Origin: Haemonchus contortus
Taxonomy: Eukaryota; Nematoda; Chromadorea; Rhabditida; Trichostrongylidae
Direction: 5' to 3'
NCBI GenBank assembly: GCA_000469685.2
Contig: LS997564.1
Span: forward strand, 2,992,940 to 3,056,939
DNA length: 64,000 nt
The position numbers and the translations under genes were made by a program. Shown piece after piece: positions 51,095 through 62,126 of this stretch; position 1 is the first letter of the stretch, and each line of letters opens with the position of its first letter. The notes under the pieces are model-generated. The model made no database searches and had not been told where the DNA came from. It saw nothing but the letters and a program-made list of their open reading frames with translations.

Positions 51095-54000
51095 CTTCAC
51101 AAATGTACACTTGTTATCAGTAGATATCTCCCACTTTGTTCCCAAATTAGGCACGATTTCAGTTAGCTTTGTGCTCTCGCAATGGTGCCCATGAGGCTGT
51201 GCAAGCTTAAAAAACATTAAGAGCTCGACCTTAAGGGCTATGTTCACAGGAGAAGTCGCTCTCGGGTTCTACGTTTAGTATGTTCGCTTTCTACCTCAGT
51301 GGGACCCCTTTTTAAAAAATCATGCCGTCAGAAAATTTAAAGGAAATAACCTGCTTTTCGCACTACCAATAAGCTTCGTTGGTGTACTGTACTCAGAACA
51401 AAGTAGTTGGGACTCTGGTGACGGCAATTTAGAAGAGAGGGTGGATTACAGTGGACGAAAGCAATTTTTTCTGATCGTGGTGATATTGAAATCCATCGAA
51501 ATCCTGGAATAAGAAGTTGACTTGATCCTGATCTGGTAGAAGGGAATTGGGGTGGTGCCTAGAAGTAAGTTGGGTTGAAATACGCTCGAAGCGCCTCTCT
51601 GCGTGGAAAAAGAGAATATCCCAACTCAAGTATGCAAGCAGCAAACTAAGAGTTTATAGCTGATTATACAGTGTGACTGAGAAGGATTTGGATGAAAGTG
51701 CGTTTGGGTAAGGTGTCAACACAGGATGATTGCTAGTGGGCGTATGCCAATACTTGTTGACCACCCTGCAGCCCCTTCCCCCATGTATGAGATCTATTGG
51801 AATCGCATGGTATTTTCAACTGTGGCCCCGTAGATTTGAGGGGACTTCCATCTCATCTCATCACCCACATAGCAGTTCATGATCTCTTAAATGTAGTCTC
51901 AATAAATCAACCGTGAATCTCATGAACTCATGCATTTTAACATTTGTCTTCTCCTCAACCTTCGCTTAAAATTATTTGTTTTACAATATACGGGTTATCC
52001 TTAGTATTGCATGTACTTGTTTGTAGAAATAAATATTATATTTTCAATCCGCATTGGGTGTTATTGGGATTGGGAAGCTCTCAAGGTTGAAGGATGAGCT
52101 TGGAATAGTCTGATGGAGGGAAATTTTGTACATATGTGCAGGGAATTCGGAAAAGTGGGAAACATTTTGAAGCGAGCGCGTCAAGGGCACGATTATTTTA
52201 CGGGTTTCTTGTCTTTTTTTCGCCATTGGATCATTGTCGATTTCCCTCTCAGATCCAGTAGTCATAGATCTTTTTATCGCACATTGTATCCTTACGTATA
52301 CGTTATGTAAGAATGCGATTCAGGATGGAAATCGAATTCGTGGTATGTTACAGGCAGGCAGCAAAAAAGTGTCTCACGGGAACAGGGCAGGGAGGGTGGC
52401 GAGGTGATATCCTGGATTTCTCATTCATTTCCCTGTTTCGTTTACCCAAAATGATTGTGATCATGTGCATGAGAAAAGGAACGGACATTTTTAATCTAGC
52501 TGAACCTGTGTAGAGACCTCTACAGATTAGAGAGTTTAGAGTGGATAAGCATAGTCAGCATAGGCTTATCCTTATTTTCTCAAGAAAAACCAAACTTTTA
52601 TCAGTGAAGATTTGAAAACACCTCGATCTAAAAGGTAAAGTTTTCTGGCGACCATTCCTTTCTTTATTCTCCCAGACGAGTCTGTTCCCAAAAAACTTAT
52701 CAAGGTGGGATAGAAGGGTCGGTTTGCCTAGTCGGATACTAATGCGGGAATCAATCCCCCCGGTGATGCCACTGAACCATCGTAGACCTTCAAGATTTCT
52801 CTCTTTTTTTTATTTCGTAGCTTTACCATCTGTAAGCACATCAGATTATTTTCATGCGCACAATTATAATATTATTTGCGGCCACATAACTTTCCTATAC
52901 CAAAAACACATCTTTGAGACATCTTTTGGACATCTTTGAGCGTTTAATAGCCATGATTAAAACAACTTTCCTTTACTAATTATTTTCAAGAATATTTACT
53001 CAATAAATAATAGTGAAACCGCCACAGAAATAACATAAAGAAAATCACATCGGATCACAACATCGGATCATAGGTCCTAACTTATAATGAAATGAAAAAT
53101 GCCATTCAGTTGGTCTATACAAGTAAAGCACGTCGGCTGATAAGTAAACAGTGATAATGATGCAATAAATAAAATAAAACAATATCAAAGTGAAGCCGTT
53201 TTAACGGAGAGCTGGTGTGACCAGACGGACGATGCTCAGCACGTCCCAAAGCACGTTGTTCAACCCTTAGGTTGCTTTTTGAAATGTCTCCCAGGAAGTG
53301 AAATATTGCAATCACTGCTGCTTTCATACTTCTGACCTACAGAGTTAAAGCGTTGTGCAAAAATTATATCGATTGTGCGCGCGCCTAATCAATATCTATT
53401 TTCAGAATGGGCGGAACGAAGTATGGAAGCAGCAGATTTTCAAAGTCATATAACAATGCCATAGATCATAACGAGAAGAGATAAGGGGGAATAGTGATCA
53501 GCTACTGTACTGTAATGGAATTTTGAATGCTAGCGCATCTAGCTTATATCCCCACACATCATCTGGGACGGGCTCGAGTTTTTACTAACATCTGCAATAT
53601 TGAAAATGCTAATAGGCTTCTCCTTATCTTGAAATTGAAGGAACCTGGTAGTTTCCGGGCATTATGCGTTGGCCAGCTTTGTGATTCTGTAGCTCGGCTG
53701 CCTATCAGATTCTGCGAATGCAGGACCTACTTTACTCTAGATAAGGAATTGGTTTTGGCTGCAGTCACAACATTGCTCTAATCTATTATCCCCTTCAGCG
53801 GTCAAGCCGCTAGCACTTGGAAAACTCACAGTTGAATTTCTAGACTGCTACGATTCATCATTTATAGATGGCTTTCACGTAACCTTCTTCATCTAGCCCT
53901 CTAGCAGGGGGTTGTCAGGGAAGGAAAAACTGTAGTGGGGAGGTTTCGAGAAGGTAACTTCAGATTAGTGGAAGCACTTCCCGCCTTGTCGCCAACCCCT

Positions 54001-54530
54001 CCCTATTGACTCCCAGACGCCGTAGAGCGAAAAGTATGAAAGGGGAAAGTCAGAGTCGGTCCATGATCCTGGAGTAACTCATTTCGAAGTATACTCTTTG
54101 CTCGGTAACCATCACTTTCTAGAATCACAAGCAGCATCGTGGGAGATTATTTTTGCCACTAAGAAAAAGTTTCAAGAATTGATGACGTGAAGGATAGGCT
54201 TAGCAGAAGCTCAGTCATGGCGCAAGCCGTTCAGTATGAATCCTACCCTAGGTGCGTGGGGCCCCCTGTCTATGAACTGTGGTATGTATGGTAGCTCGGA
54301 AGGGATCGATATCGATAGGCGTTTTTTTTTTTTGAAAATCGATAAGTAAAAACATTTGCAACAGGCTGTTTGTGAGCTCTGTAAATTGCGTGTGAAAGTC
54401 AAAACGAGAAGAAAACTTCGCCTCAAAAGACCATTCTTCCTACCATTCTTCTCATTCTGGCAGTTAACAGTTATAACAGATTACAACAGTAACATATAAA
54501 TAACAATAAAAAATTGGGAGTTGTTCAAGT
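51095..54530. other. Intergenic region between polk-1 and the ETS gene (convergent)
   Basis: polk-1 and the ETS gene converge here. ORFs of up to 85 codons exist on both strands, but none has splice support or a recognisable motif. A tRNA-like repeat lies near 52670-52790. AATAAA occurs at about 51899 and 52038 on the plus strand, either of which could end a long polk-1 3' UTR. Confidence 0.4.
52670..52790 (+). repeat. tRNA-like dispersed repeat, copy 1
   Basis: CTCCCAGACGAGTC, GGTTTGCCTAGTCGGATA and GGGAATCAATCCCCCC occur in the same order as in the region at 62806-62940. The last block resembles a T-arm (B box). Probably a degenerate tRNA-derived repeat. Confidence 0.4.
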
Positions 54531-56935
54531 TTAGACTTGCTCAAGTTTTGGTTCTTTCAGTAATGCCGTGTTTGTCGGCGAGTTTATATGAATCTCTTCA
54601 CTGAGCGCTGTTGGACTGTCAGGATCTTCAAATGCTTCCGATCCAGCCGAATCGGTGCCAGAATCAAATGGTGAGTCCTATAACAAGTGTTATTGTTTAC
54701 TGTTTACTGTTGCCAAAGGCTTGTTCTCAAAATTACTGTGCAACGAGCCTGTAGCGCATCTTTGGGCACGTCGACGAATTGATAGACGAGGCGTTGGCCG
54801 TCGACTTTTTGTAGAATACCACGTTGATAGTAATACCTAAAGAAAGTCAAAGCAGATTCGGTACTTTTTTTTCCCGTTTTTTTTCTGCATGCTTTTTTCA
54901 CTTTCGAAACTCGAGTGGAAGTTACAATCTCAGAAGTGACTCTATACAATCTTCGGAATTTCCTGGTCTTTCCCGTGTTCCCCTTGTCCATGAATGCTGG
55001 TGAGTCTCGAAACCGATATGGAGGAACAAGAAAAAAGGCTGAGGAGCTGCATAATCTTCTCCTAAAGGCGTATGCCAGTTGACTAGTCAAAATTAGTTAG
55101 TAAAAGGGTTGAATTCGGGCCATCAAACAGTTTTCTTTTTCCTTGGTTTTCATTTTCTACCCACGTAGATAATTTTTTCTTAGTATTCGGAGATTAATCA
55201 AGAGTCGTTTTTATAACTATCTTTTATTAAATTCACGTGTGATCCCTATGCGCTAGTTTCAAAAGTGTATATGGGAAGCAGTATCCAAGCAGTTCGATCA
55301 TCACTTTTATCAAATTCAATAATCGTCGTTTTCTGGCAATTTTCATACAGTTTGTAGGCATCCTCTTGGTTCAGATCAAGATCTACTCCTTTATTCAAGC
55401 AAAAATCATGTTCGGAGATGGGAGTGGAGTAATTGGAGGTTATGATGCTTCAGATACAATTGATTCAGAGATCAAACTTTGGATTAAAGTCCATCCATGA
55501 CGAGTCAGTTCCCTTCCTTTTCGGAGCTGCGGAGTCATGTGGAAGGTTTAGTATTGGAGCTGATGGCGTAGACTGGCAGGCGAACTATCGCATAAGCTGA
55601 ATTCCCGACAACAATCAAATGATTGGGCGTGTATTAAGCGGACAATGGCGGGAGGTTACTTATACTACATCCCCATTATTGAATTACCATTACATCGTGT
55701 ATATCATCTCATTGATTGGACTCACTTAATTATTTCCTACTTTGTGTTTTGTTTGCGAAGTTTTTTGAGCTAGTACCTACCGTAAAGCTCTTCCCATTGT
55801 CTCGTAGTTCATACCAGGTTTGTTTTTGTGCATTCCCCAAAGTCGTGAGACTGCTTTGGAGTCTACAAGCTTGAAAACACCCTGAAATGTATGTTGTAGT
55901 TAGAATGAAAGGGAGATCGGTGCTCATAAAAGTAGACTACAAATTTCCAAGTTCACTGATAGAAAAAAATTTCATAATGCAAAGTTTTAAAAACTGGCTT
56001 TATATTTCGTTTTTTCATGATTGCTTCCTTGAAATGTTATAAGCAACGAAATGAATTATCTGCCTGTACGTAAGATCAGACCCATCTCATGGTTGTCAAC
56101 GTTCAGAGTCGATTACTTATCGACATAATTTGTTCTGCCCTAGAGCCTCATAAAATGGACCGTGCCGCAGGTGGTCCCTACCATTCTAAGAGGCTACCGA
56201 GTACACGGCGCATTTCAAAACGATCATTTATCATAGTCAAGAAGGTGAAGCGTGAAGTAATGGCAGGAATTGAAAGGAAAGGTTAGGAATGAAGCTTGCT
56301 CCTGGTAGTCTGTTGCTTTTATCTGAATGGGCGGGGCTTTCGCAGTGGGAGGTGTTATCCGACGTAGTGCTCAGTAGCCGGAACCCTACATGAACATATG
56401 TAGTAATCATATTGTATATGTGCGATATCCTAGGAGTCAATCCTGGTAAAGTGATTGAAAAGACAGGTAGAGTTATGCCATGCATTTTCCTTATTATTTC
56501 CTATTGCGTGTTTATTTTCTGACTTATTTCCTGATTTCCCCTTCAAATACATGAGGTAGCGTTATTAAGTGATTTGGATTAGAAACTTAGTAGGTATTCT
56601 ATTAGAAGGCCTGATAAAATTAGTAAGAGAGATTATATTTTATCAAACTATTATAATGATGACCTTTGAAGGATAAGAGGAGTTTCCCACCTTGGACTGA
56701 TCAATCCATTTAATGAACTTCGGGCAGTACTCCTTGTCCTGGAGTAGGCGGAGCAGGAATTCCCATAAGTATGTGACTTGACCGGAAACTGAAATAACGG
56801 CTTTAGCACTTAATTTTTTTACTATTTTTGGGAGAACAGCTTTCGAGGTCTATCGTGCTCTTCCTGGAGCAAATGTCACAGTTACTGGATTAAGAGGATA
56901 TGAAGGAAGAAAGGAAAGGCGATGACGGATTTACC
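54531..56935 (-). CDS. ETS-domain transcription factor, ELF/E74 group; 3' part of gene
   Basis: Nuclear DNA-binding regulator recognising GGAA sites. Minus-strand exons in order: from an open frame at about 57346 down to 56935, then 56788-56691, 55881-55781, 54836-54737, and 54677-54531 (stop TAA). Phases match at every junction. The ETS domain is complete: [20 protein letters not shown], then [66 protein letters not shown], the two Arg of GRALRYYY and GQRLVYQF fit ELF-type proteins best. Upstream is a Ser/Pro-rich stretch (ESRRYSEPAPPPAHF, then basic SQRRRSKE). Downstream is an acidic Ser-rich tail ending LKEPKLEQV. The last intron (GTAATT to TTATAG, 59 bp) is inferred. N-terminal exons are not settled. 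Confidence 0.92.
55246..55447 (-). CDS. Unexplained open stretch in the ETS-domain intron
   Basis: On the minus strand a stop-free run reads [60 protein letters not shown], then TSA and TAG. It lies in the 944 bp intron that interrupts the ETS domain and has no in-frame ATG. An AG before 55447 would give a phase-compatible join to the upstream ETS exon, making a truncated domain. It could be an alternative terminal exon, a gene relic or chance. I do not recognise it. Confidence 0.25.
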
Positions 56936-57489
56936 TTCTTTACTTCGTCGACGCTGTGAAAGGAAATGAGCCGGCGGAGGAGCAGGTTCGCTGTATCGTC
57001 TCGATTCCAGCATATAGGGCAAGGGAAAGAAAGCGGATTTGCATTGGCTTGGCATTGTAGACGGCAGATTTTCCTTTTGAAAGGCACCGCAGGAACCGGC
57101 CGTTGTTGCTGATGAGGCTCCAACCATCGGTTGTGTAGTCAGACCACATGCTGTAATGAATGACAGTTTTCGATGAGTACGAAGAATTACTGAAAGGCAG
57201 AGTTTGGGGATTTCGGTACGACAATCCCGTCCGTTTTGTCTTGCCAAATTGTAGAGTCTAGATCCCGGCAGAAATCGGGCAACATCCTCAAATGGACCGT
57301 TGGGAATGGAATTGTCAGCAGGGTGTTCGAAGTATGTCTTGGACACTTATAAGCTTGCAAGAAGATCAAGGACACAGGATCGCAACATAGCGAGCACTAA
57401 TGGGTCTTTTAATTCACTGAAAACTCGTACGAATGTCGCTGTGATCGAATGGGAGTCAAGTGCATGGCTCATCTCGGAAGAGGATTCAC

Positions 57490-57712
57490 TTATGTCTTGA
57501 AATTCATCATTATTCTTCTGATCAGCTCACCTGTCGTCAATAACAAGGAAGGATGTTGTATATTGGATGGAGCGATTGGAATCGGTGTGGGGAGATCCCC
57601 AGACCGCGTTGGCGGCCAAGACAAAAGTGGCGAACACAGCCATGGGTTGATGAGACGAGTGTCTGTAAAAGTACAATTTGTATGTGACAACAGTCCTCTC
57701 TTGGTTCAACAA
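57490..57712 (-). CDS. Candidate 5' exon(s) of the ETS gene, unresolved
   Basis: An acceptor (ACTTTTACAG) and donor (CGACAG|GTGAGC) frame about 140 bases that are open in two frames. One gives GSPHTDSNRSIQYTTSFLVI and can join the next stretch (after TTTTCAG, near 57424) as DDSELKDPLVLAMLRSCVLD before an in-frame TAA at 57347-57349. A splice removing that stop was not found, so the model stays open. Confidence 0.3.
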
Positions 57713-58565
57713 TCACTGTGGCAGACTGGCTTGGTCTTCTCCATAGAACTACCCTTACACCATTTTACAAGCATGTGCTAAGTTACCGCTATAATCCTTC
57801 GGTACTTCTGAGCTGAACACAAAGAAAAGCTTCATTTATACATTGCTTCTGTTCGATTGCGTTCAACAAAGCCGTCTCAGTGGGTGTAAGAGAAAAACCA
57901 ATTCTCGACCGAGGTATCGGTGTGCCAGACAGCGGAGCCCGTTGTTGAAAACATAACGACGAACCTCCGAATCAACCGGTTCCCGGACCGGAAATACCCA
58001 TGCAATTCCAGAAACAGCCACCGTACTGGCTCAGAGCAAACTTGAAAGTGATTTATGAGTCAGCTTGAGTGGGCATGGAACAATTAGGACGGTGTTTCTT
58101 TTCAATGAAAGTATCCGATATATTCGTATATCTACGCAAATACACCGCATAGTTTGGAAATGTGCTAACGTCACTATTTTTGGACGAATTTCGGGGTTCG
58201 GGGGTCCCGAGTGAGACTCGACTGTAACTTGAGGCACTGAATTACGGCTTTCAAACATAGTGAGATGAAGTAGTTGAGCACTGTAGTGAACTCCTCTTAA
58301 AAGGGTGTGACGAAACTGTAGGCAGCGTAACTAAAAGTTCAAAACCTCCCTGGGCTCGCAGACTTGATAAGAGTACCCGATTATGGTTACTATATAAAGC
58401 TGGACACTAAGCGTATAGGCGGTCAGAAATTGCCCCTACCCACGAATTCGGAATGGTAGACGGATTCCTGGGTCCGCTTATTCCAGTTCTATGTAACTCA
58501 GTTCCGCTATGTGTCGGTCAAGGGTTGCGACAACAAATAGTTCTAGCCGAGTATTGTCTATTTAC

Positions 58566-58784
58566 TTATCCTTTCAGTACATTACAAAATATGTCTCTAC
58601 AGAGGTAGGATTTCACTGGCAATCTTCTTTCCGGTCTTGTTCCCATGAAATAATTTTCCCACCGTTCGATCGAGCAAGACGGTAAATGAGCTGTGAAAGG
58701 TGTGGAGAGTGTGAACGGTCCATATTCTCCCAACGGAGATTCATGAAATATCGTCAGTCGGGGAAGTCCTGAGTTTGGTTCCAC
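58566..58784 (-). CDS. Candidate exon, minus strand
   Basis: Behind an acceptor (CCAAACTCAG), a frame reads LPRLTIFHESPLGEYGPFTL, STPFTAHLPSCSIERWENYF, then MGTRPERRLP before a possible GTGAAA donor. Its phase fits a donor at the end of GGWID in the exon at about 59012-59164. It may belong to the ETS gene 5' region. No family is recognised. Confidence 0.3.
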   Translation of the reverse strand: MEPNSGLPRLTIFHESPLGEYGPFTLSTPFTAHLPSCSIERWENYFMGTRPERRLPVKSYLCRDIFCNVLKG

Positions 58785-58870
58785 TCACTATTCATGGGTT
58801 CAGCACTGGCGTATGGTACCGGAGTGGTGTGAAGGTGTGGAAATACTGATTTATCAAATGATTCAATAGG

Positions 58871-59164
58871 TCACACTGTGCGGAGCAAATACTTTTCTAT
58901 AGACAAGCTCATAAGCGATAAGCCAAAGGATGACTTCAAAACTGAATAGATCAAGTCTGTTATCCCTTTTATATTCTCCCAACGATTCTTAAAATGCCCT
59001 GAGCGAACACGGTCGATCCATCCGCCAGGACATAGTTTTCCAGGAATAGGAAGGAACTCTGTGAACTCGTTATCTTGCAAAACTGCGTCCGTTACTGTCA
59101 TGCTCACACTGTCAAAAGTTGAGTGGGAAGTAGATTCACAGGTGTTGTCCCCGTAACGGTCCAT
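58871..59164 (-). CDS. Candidate first exon with good start context
   Basis: AAAAATGG begins a frame reading MDRYGDNTCESTSHSTFDSV, SMTVTDAVLQDNEFTEFLPI, PGKLCPGGWID, then a possible donor (GACC|GTGTTC); the frame stays open to 58871. The composition (Ser/Thr, acidic) suits the N-terminus of a transcription factor. Together with the downstream candidate exon it may start the ETS gene, but this is inference. Confidence 0.35.
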   Translation of the reverse strand: MDRYGDNTCESTSHSTFDSVSMTVTDAVLQDNEFTEFLPIPGKLCPGGWIDRVRSGHFKNRWENIKGITDLIYSVLKSSFGLSLMSLSIEKYLLRTV

Positions 59165-61630
59165 TTTTCGGTGCCATATTTACACGACGGGAAGTCCTCT
59201 TTCCTTCTCAAGATGTTGGAGAGCATGAGAATGCGCTGAGACAACTTTCGTAGACACAGGAACTAATCCAGGTGGATCCAGTGAGTAGTATGGGTAGCAG
59301 TTCGCTATAGTTCCTCCAGCTCCCTTACATGGTGCTTGTAGACTATTACGCGGGAGACTTGTTTGACTCTAGTAGAGCGGGAGCTAGGGGCCGCCAAAGA
59401 AGCTGCAGTCCCCTTCCACTTTTGGAGAACCTTCTGTGACTCTTAGTATGGGGGTTCCACGCGTGTGTGGTGCACAATATCCGTAAGCGATTTCCCCGAC
59501 CCGTATTGTCCACAATACAAACGCAGCCGGCTAGGCGGCAAACACGTGCGCTCACGACACAGGCCTTGTCCCCCGAACGATCCATTCCTTGCTTAGATGT
59601 GGACACGGGGAAACGTCCTTGTTCCTCCTATAGGTGTCAGAGAGCATGGGACCCTTCGGAACCAAGTTATGTAGCCTCAAGGAGTATACGACGAGTTTGT
59701 AGACAGCTAAGCGATTTTTGGAAGTTTTCCACACTAGCCTTTCTGAACTATTTTCGGTGGAGAAGGAGGAGCCAAACTGCAGATCATGGGCATTTCACCG
59801 AGACCTTAATGGACGTTATGGAGCTATTTATATGATTGTAATGATTGGGTTTGGGGAAGCCCTTGACAATGTTTGGGAATAGGTGCATCGGAGGTGAACA
59901 ACCAACAAAGCGGTCAGCCCAATTCAATTTACACACTCTTGCACTTTGCTTTTGTCGTCATGGACAATACATACTGAGTTCGAACACGGCAAACCTTAGA
60001 GGTTGAAGCCGTAGAAGTCAAGTTTACGGAAAATCGAAGGATGATAATGTTAATTCACATAGATTTGCCAGCTTTTTTACTTCACCGCTTTTTACTTTTT
60101 TAGTCTTAGGCACACCAGAAAACGCTGAAAAGTTGAAAGGAGTACCGCCTGAGGCCAAAAATAGGGGCCCTCAGACATAGAATTAGAGGAACAGCTCAAG
60201 TACGATGAGCGAGGGTCGCCAACTTCTATGAACTCTTATATTCAATCGATTTTTATAGTCTTTATCAATTTTTTGAAGTCTTTGAAGGACAGTAATCTGG
60301 AATTCATTGGTGATCACTTCGTCCAGTTTCTGATAACAGTTAATGTTTGTTTTTCAAAAAATTAAGTAAACAATACATCGGTGTCGAGTGAGAGGGGTGT
60401 ACTTTTCGTGCGGGGTCAATTCCTTCCCATTTTAGCCTCCCTCTTGTCTGCTATAGTGTGAAAGTTCCTTTCACAGGGATATTTCGTTAAGCTCCGGGAT
60501 AATCCAGTAGATCGTGTAGTAGGTGCGATTGTCCAGGTCCAGGTCCCGGAACGATGGGGGGCGACAACGGCCGGCGTATGGCTGGCGGAACGCGTTCGTT
60601 CCGTGCGCGCTATTCATATGTCCGCTAACTTTCACCTCATTCAAGCAAATAGTCGAAGACGCTCGTTTTTCACGTCTCTTGTCGTCTTCAACGAAAAACT
60701 ACGGCCAGGTCCACGTCCGTAAACGCGCCGCCTATTGTGCCCACCACTATGCTCCGGCTTCTAGAAACGACGACTGACTTGCAATCGTCTCGAGAGCCGA
60801 GAACAAGTCTATGGGTGAATGGAAAAGGGAAGGGTAGACTCTCACCTCGAAGGATTATAACTTTGATAGGGGATTATTCGTGTCGCTGCGGGAGCAGTTA
60901 TTAGTGAGACCCCTAGTACTATATCTGATAGCAATAGCACAGTTTTTTTTTCAAGTGTTCAATTAATAGAAAAATAATATGAATAAATAACATTATAAAT
61001 ATAAACAGTATATAATAAAAAATCGCAGTGGTCCATTGCAGCAACTTTACATAAAATTAGTAAATAGAAAAAATCAGTAATTTTTAAATATGCTGAATTC
61101 TTGGACCACAAAAGTAAGAGGTCAGCATACTTATCAAGGAGATGACGAGTAATACAGTATTTCATTGAAATATAATAGCTCTGATTGATTATTCTTGAAA
61201 TTGATAATAGTAATTGAATTCATAATTATAATAAATAATAAAATTGACGACATTTGTGCCGGGGCCGTAAAGCATTTTTGTGATGGGCACAGTGGTAGGA
61301 AGGGCCGCTGAAGTTACCAAAGTTTTCTAAAGTCATTCTCAGTTGCTAGGGTTTAAAAAGAGAACCACCTCAGCTTGGGGTTCGATGGTCCCAAGAAGTA
61401 TGAGGGTTCATTATGATTTTCAACTAACTGAGTCCCTGAAATTCCCATATGGATTTTCACATGACGAACCAGAAGGTTCAGCATACTTTCAAGAAAAATG
61501 ACTTATATTTGCAAAGTCTTATCACCGTAATCGTTACAGCAGCAAGTTCCAAACCACCTTTTTGGAACCGTAACAAAGTCCCAACACGAAGAGCGAACGA
61601 TCCTGTTGAGCTCTGATTCTGTCTTATAAC
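59165..61630. other. Region upstream of the candidate ETS 5' end; no firm gene
   Basis: It contains a second MDR-GD--C type start on the minus strand at about 59589 (MDRSGDKACVVSA). There is a short plus-strand stretch after TTTTTTAG at about 60105 (LGTPENAEKLKGVPPEAKNR, then stop), and a minus-strand stretch behind ATCAG near 60330 (KLDEVITNEFQITVLQRLQK). About 60480-60780 is GC-rich with a CGG-rich core. None makes a gene I can support. Confidence 0.35.
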
Positions 61631-62126
61631 TGACCAGGGAGGGGTAGTCTACTTATCTTGGAACTTTGAATTCAGACCCAGATAAGTCGATAGAGTTTCG
61701 AATGCTGTTTACGAAAATGGAAATTAAAGCTGCAAAGTGATTCTCCTTAAAAAGGTATGGAGGCCCGAATTTTGCTCGACAGTAGTATCAATTGGAAATG
61801 CGAACTCGTCGCTTCCATATCAAACGCCCACGTGACCTAGTGGTAGTGGTCTCGCTTCGTGGGCGTAAAAGGAGGGGTCCCTTCCTGCCATTGTCTGCAC
61901 TTTTGCAAAGTGCTTTTTCATTTTATCAAAGACTCTCTAAACGTTTTCTGACATTTCTTTAGACAATCGATACTACTGTCGAGCAAAATTCGGGCCCCCA
62001 TAACTTTTTGAGGAGAATCGTTTTGCAGTTTTAATTTCCATTTTCGTAACCAGCATTCAAAACTCTATCGATTTATCTGGGTCTCAATCCAAAGTTCCAA
62101 GATAAGTAGACTACCCTTCCCTGGTG
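61631..62126. mobile_element. Palindromic element with tRNA-like centre
   Basis: About 170 bp (AGTCTACTTATCTTGGAACT near 61648 through CGACAGTAGTATCAATTG near 61776) returns inverted from about 61967 to 62120. The centre holds CGCCCACG...CGTGGGCG around GACCTAGTGGTAGTGGTCTC, which resembles a tRNA D-arm, followed by GGGGTCCCTTCCTGCC. It is a foldback repeat, possibly built around a tRNA-derived unit. No ORF of note. Confidence 0.8.

Noticed and set aside
59467..59835. 122-codon plus-strand ORF
   Set aside because: Basic, low-complexity composition without motif; overlaps the minus-strand start-like repeat.
61832..61940. Functional tRNA gene
   Set aside because: D-arm and a stem are present but no proper T-arm or acceptor stem.
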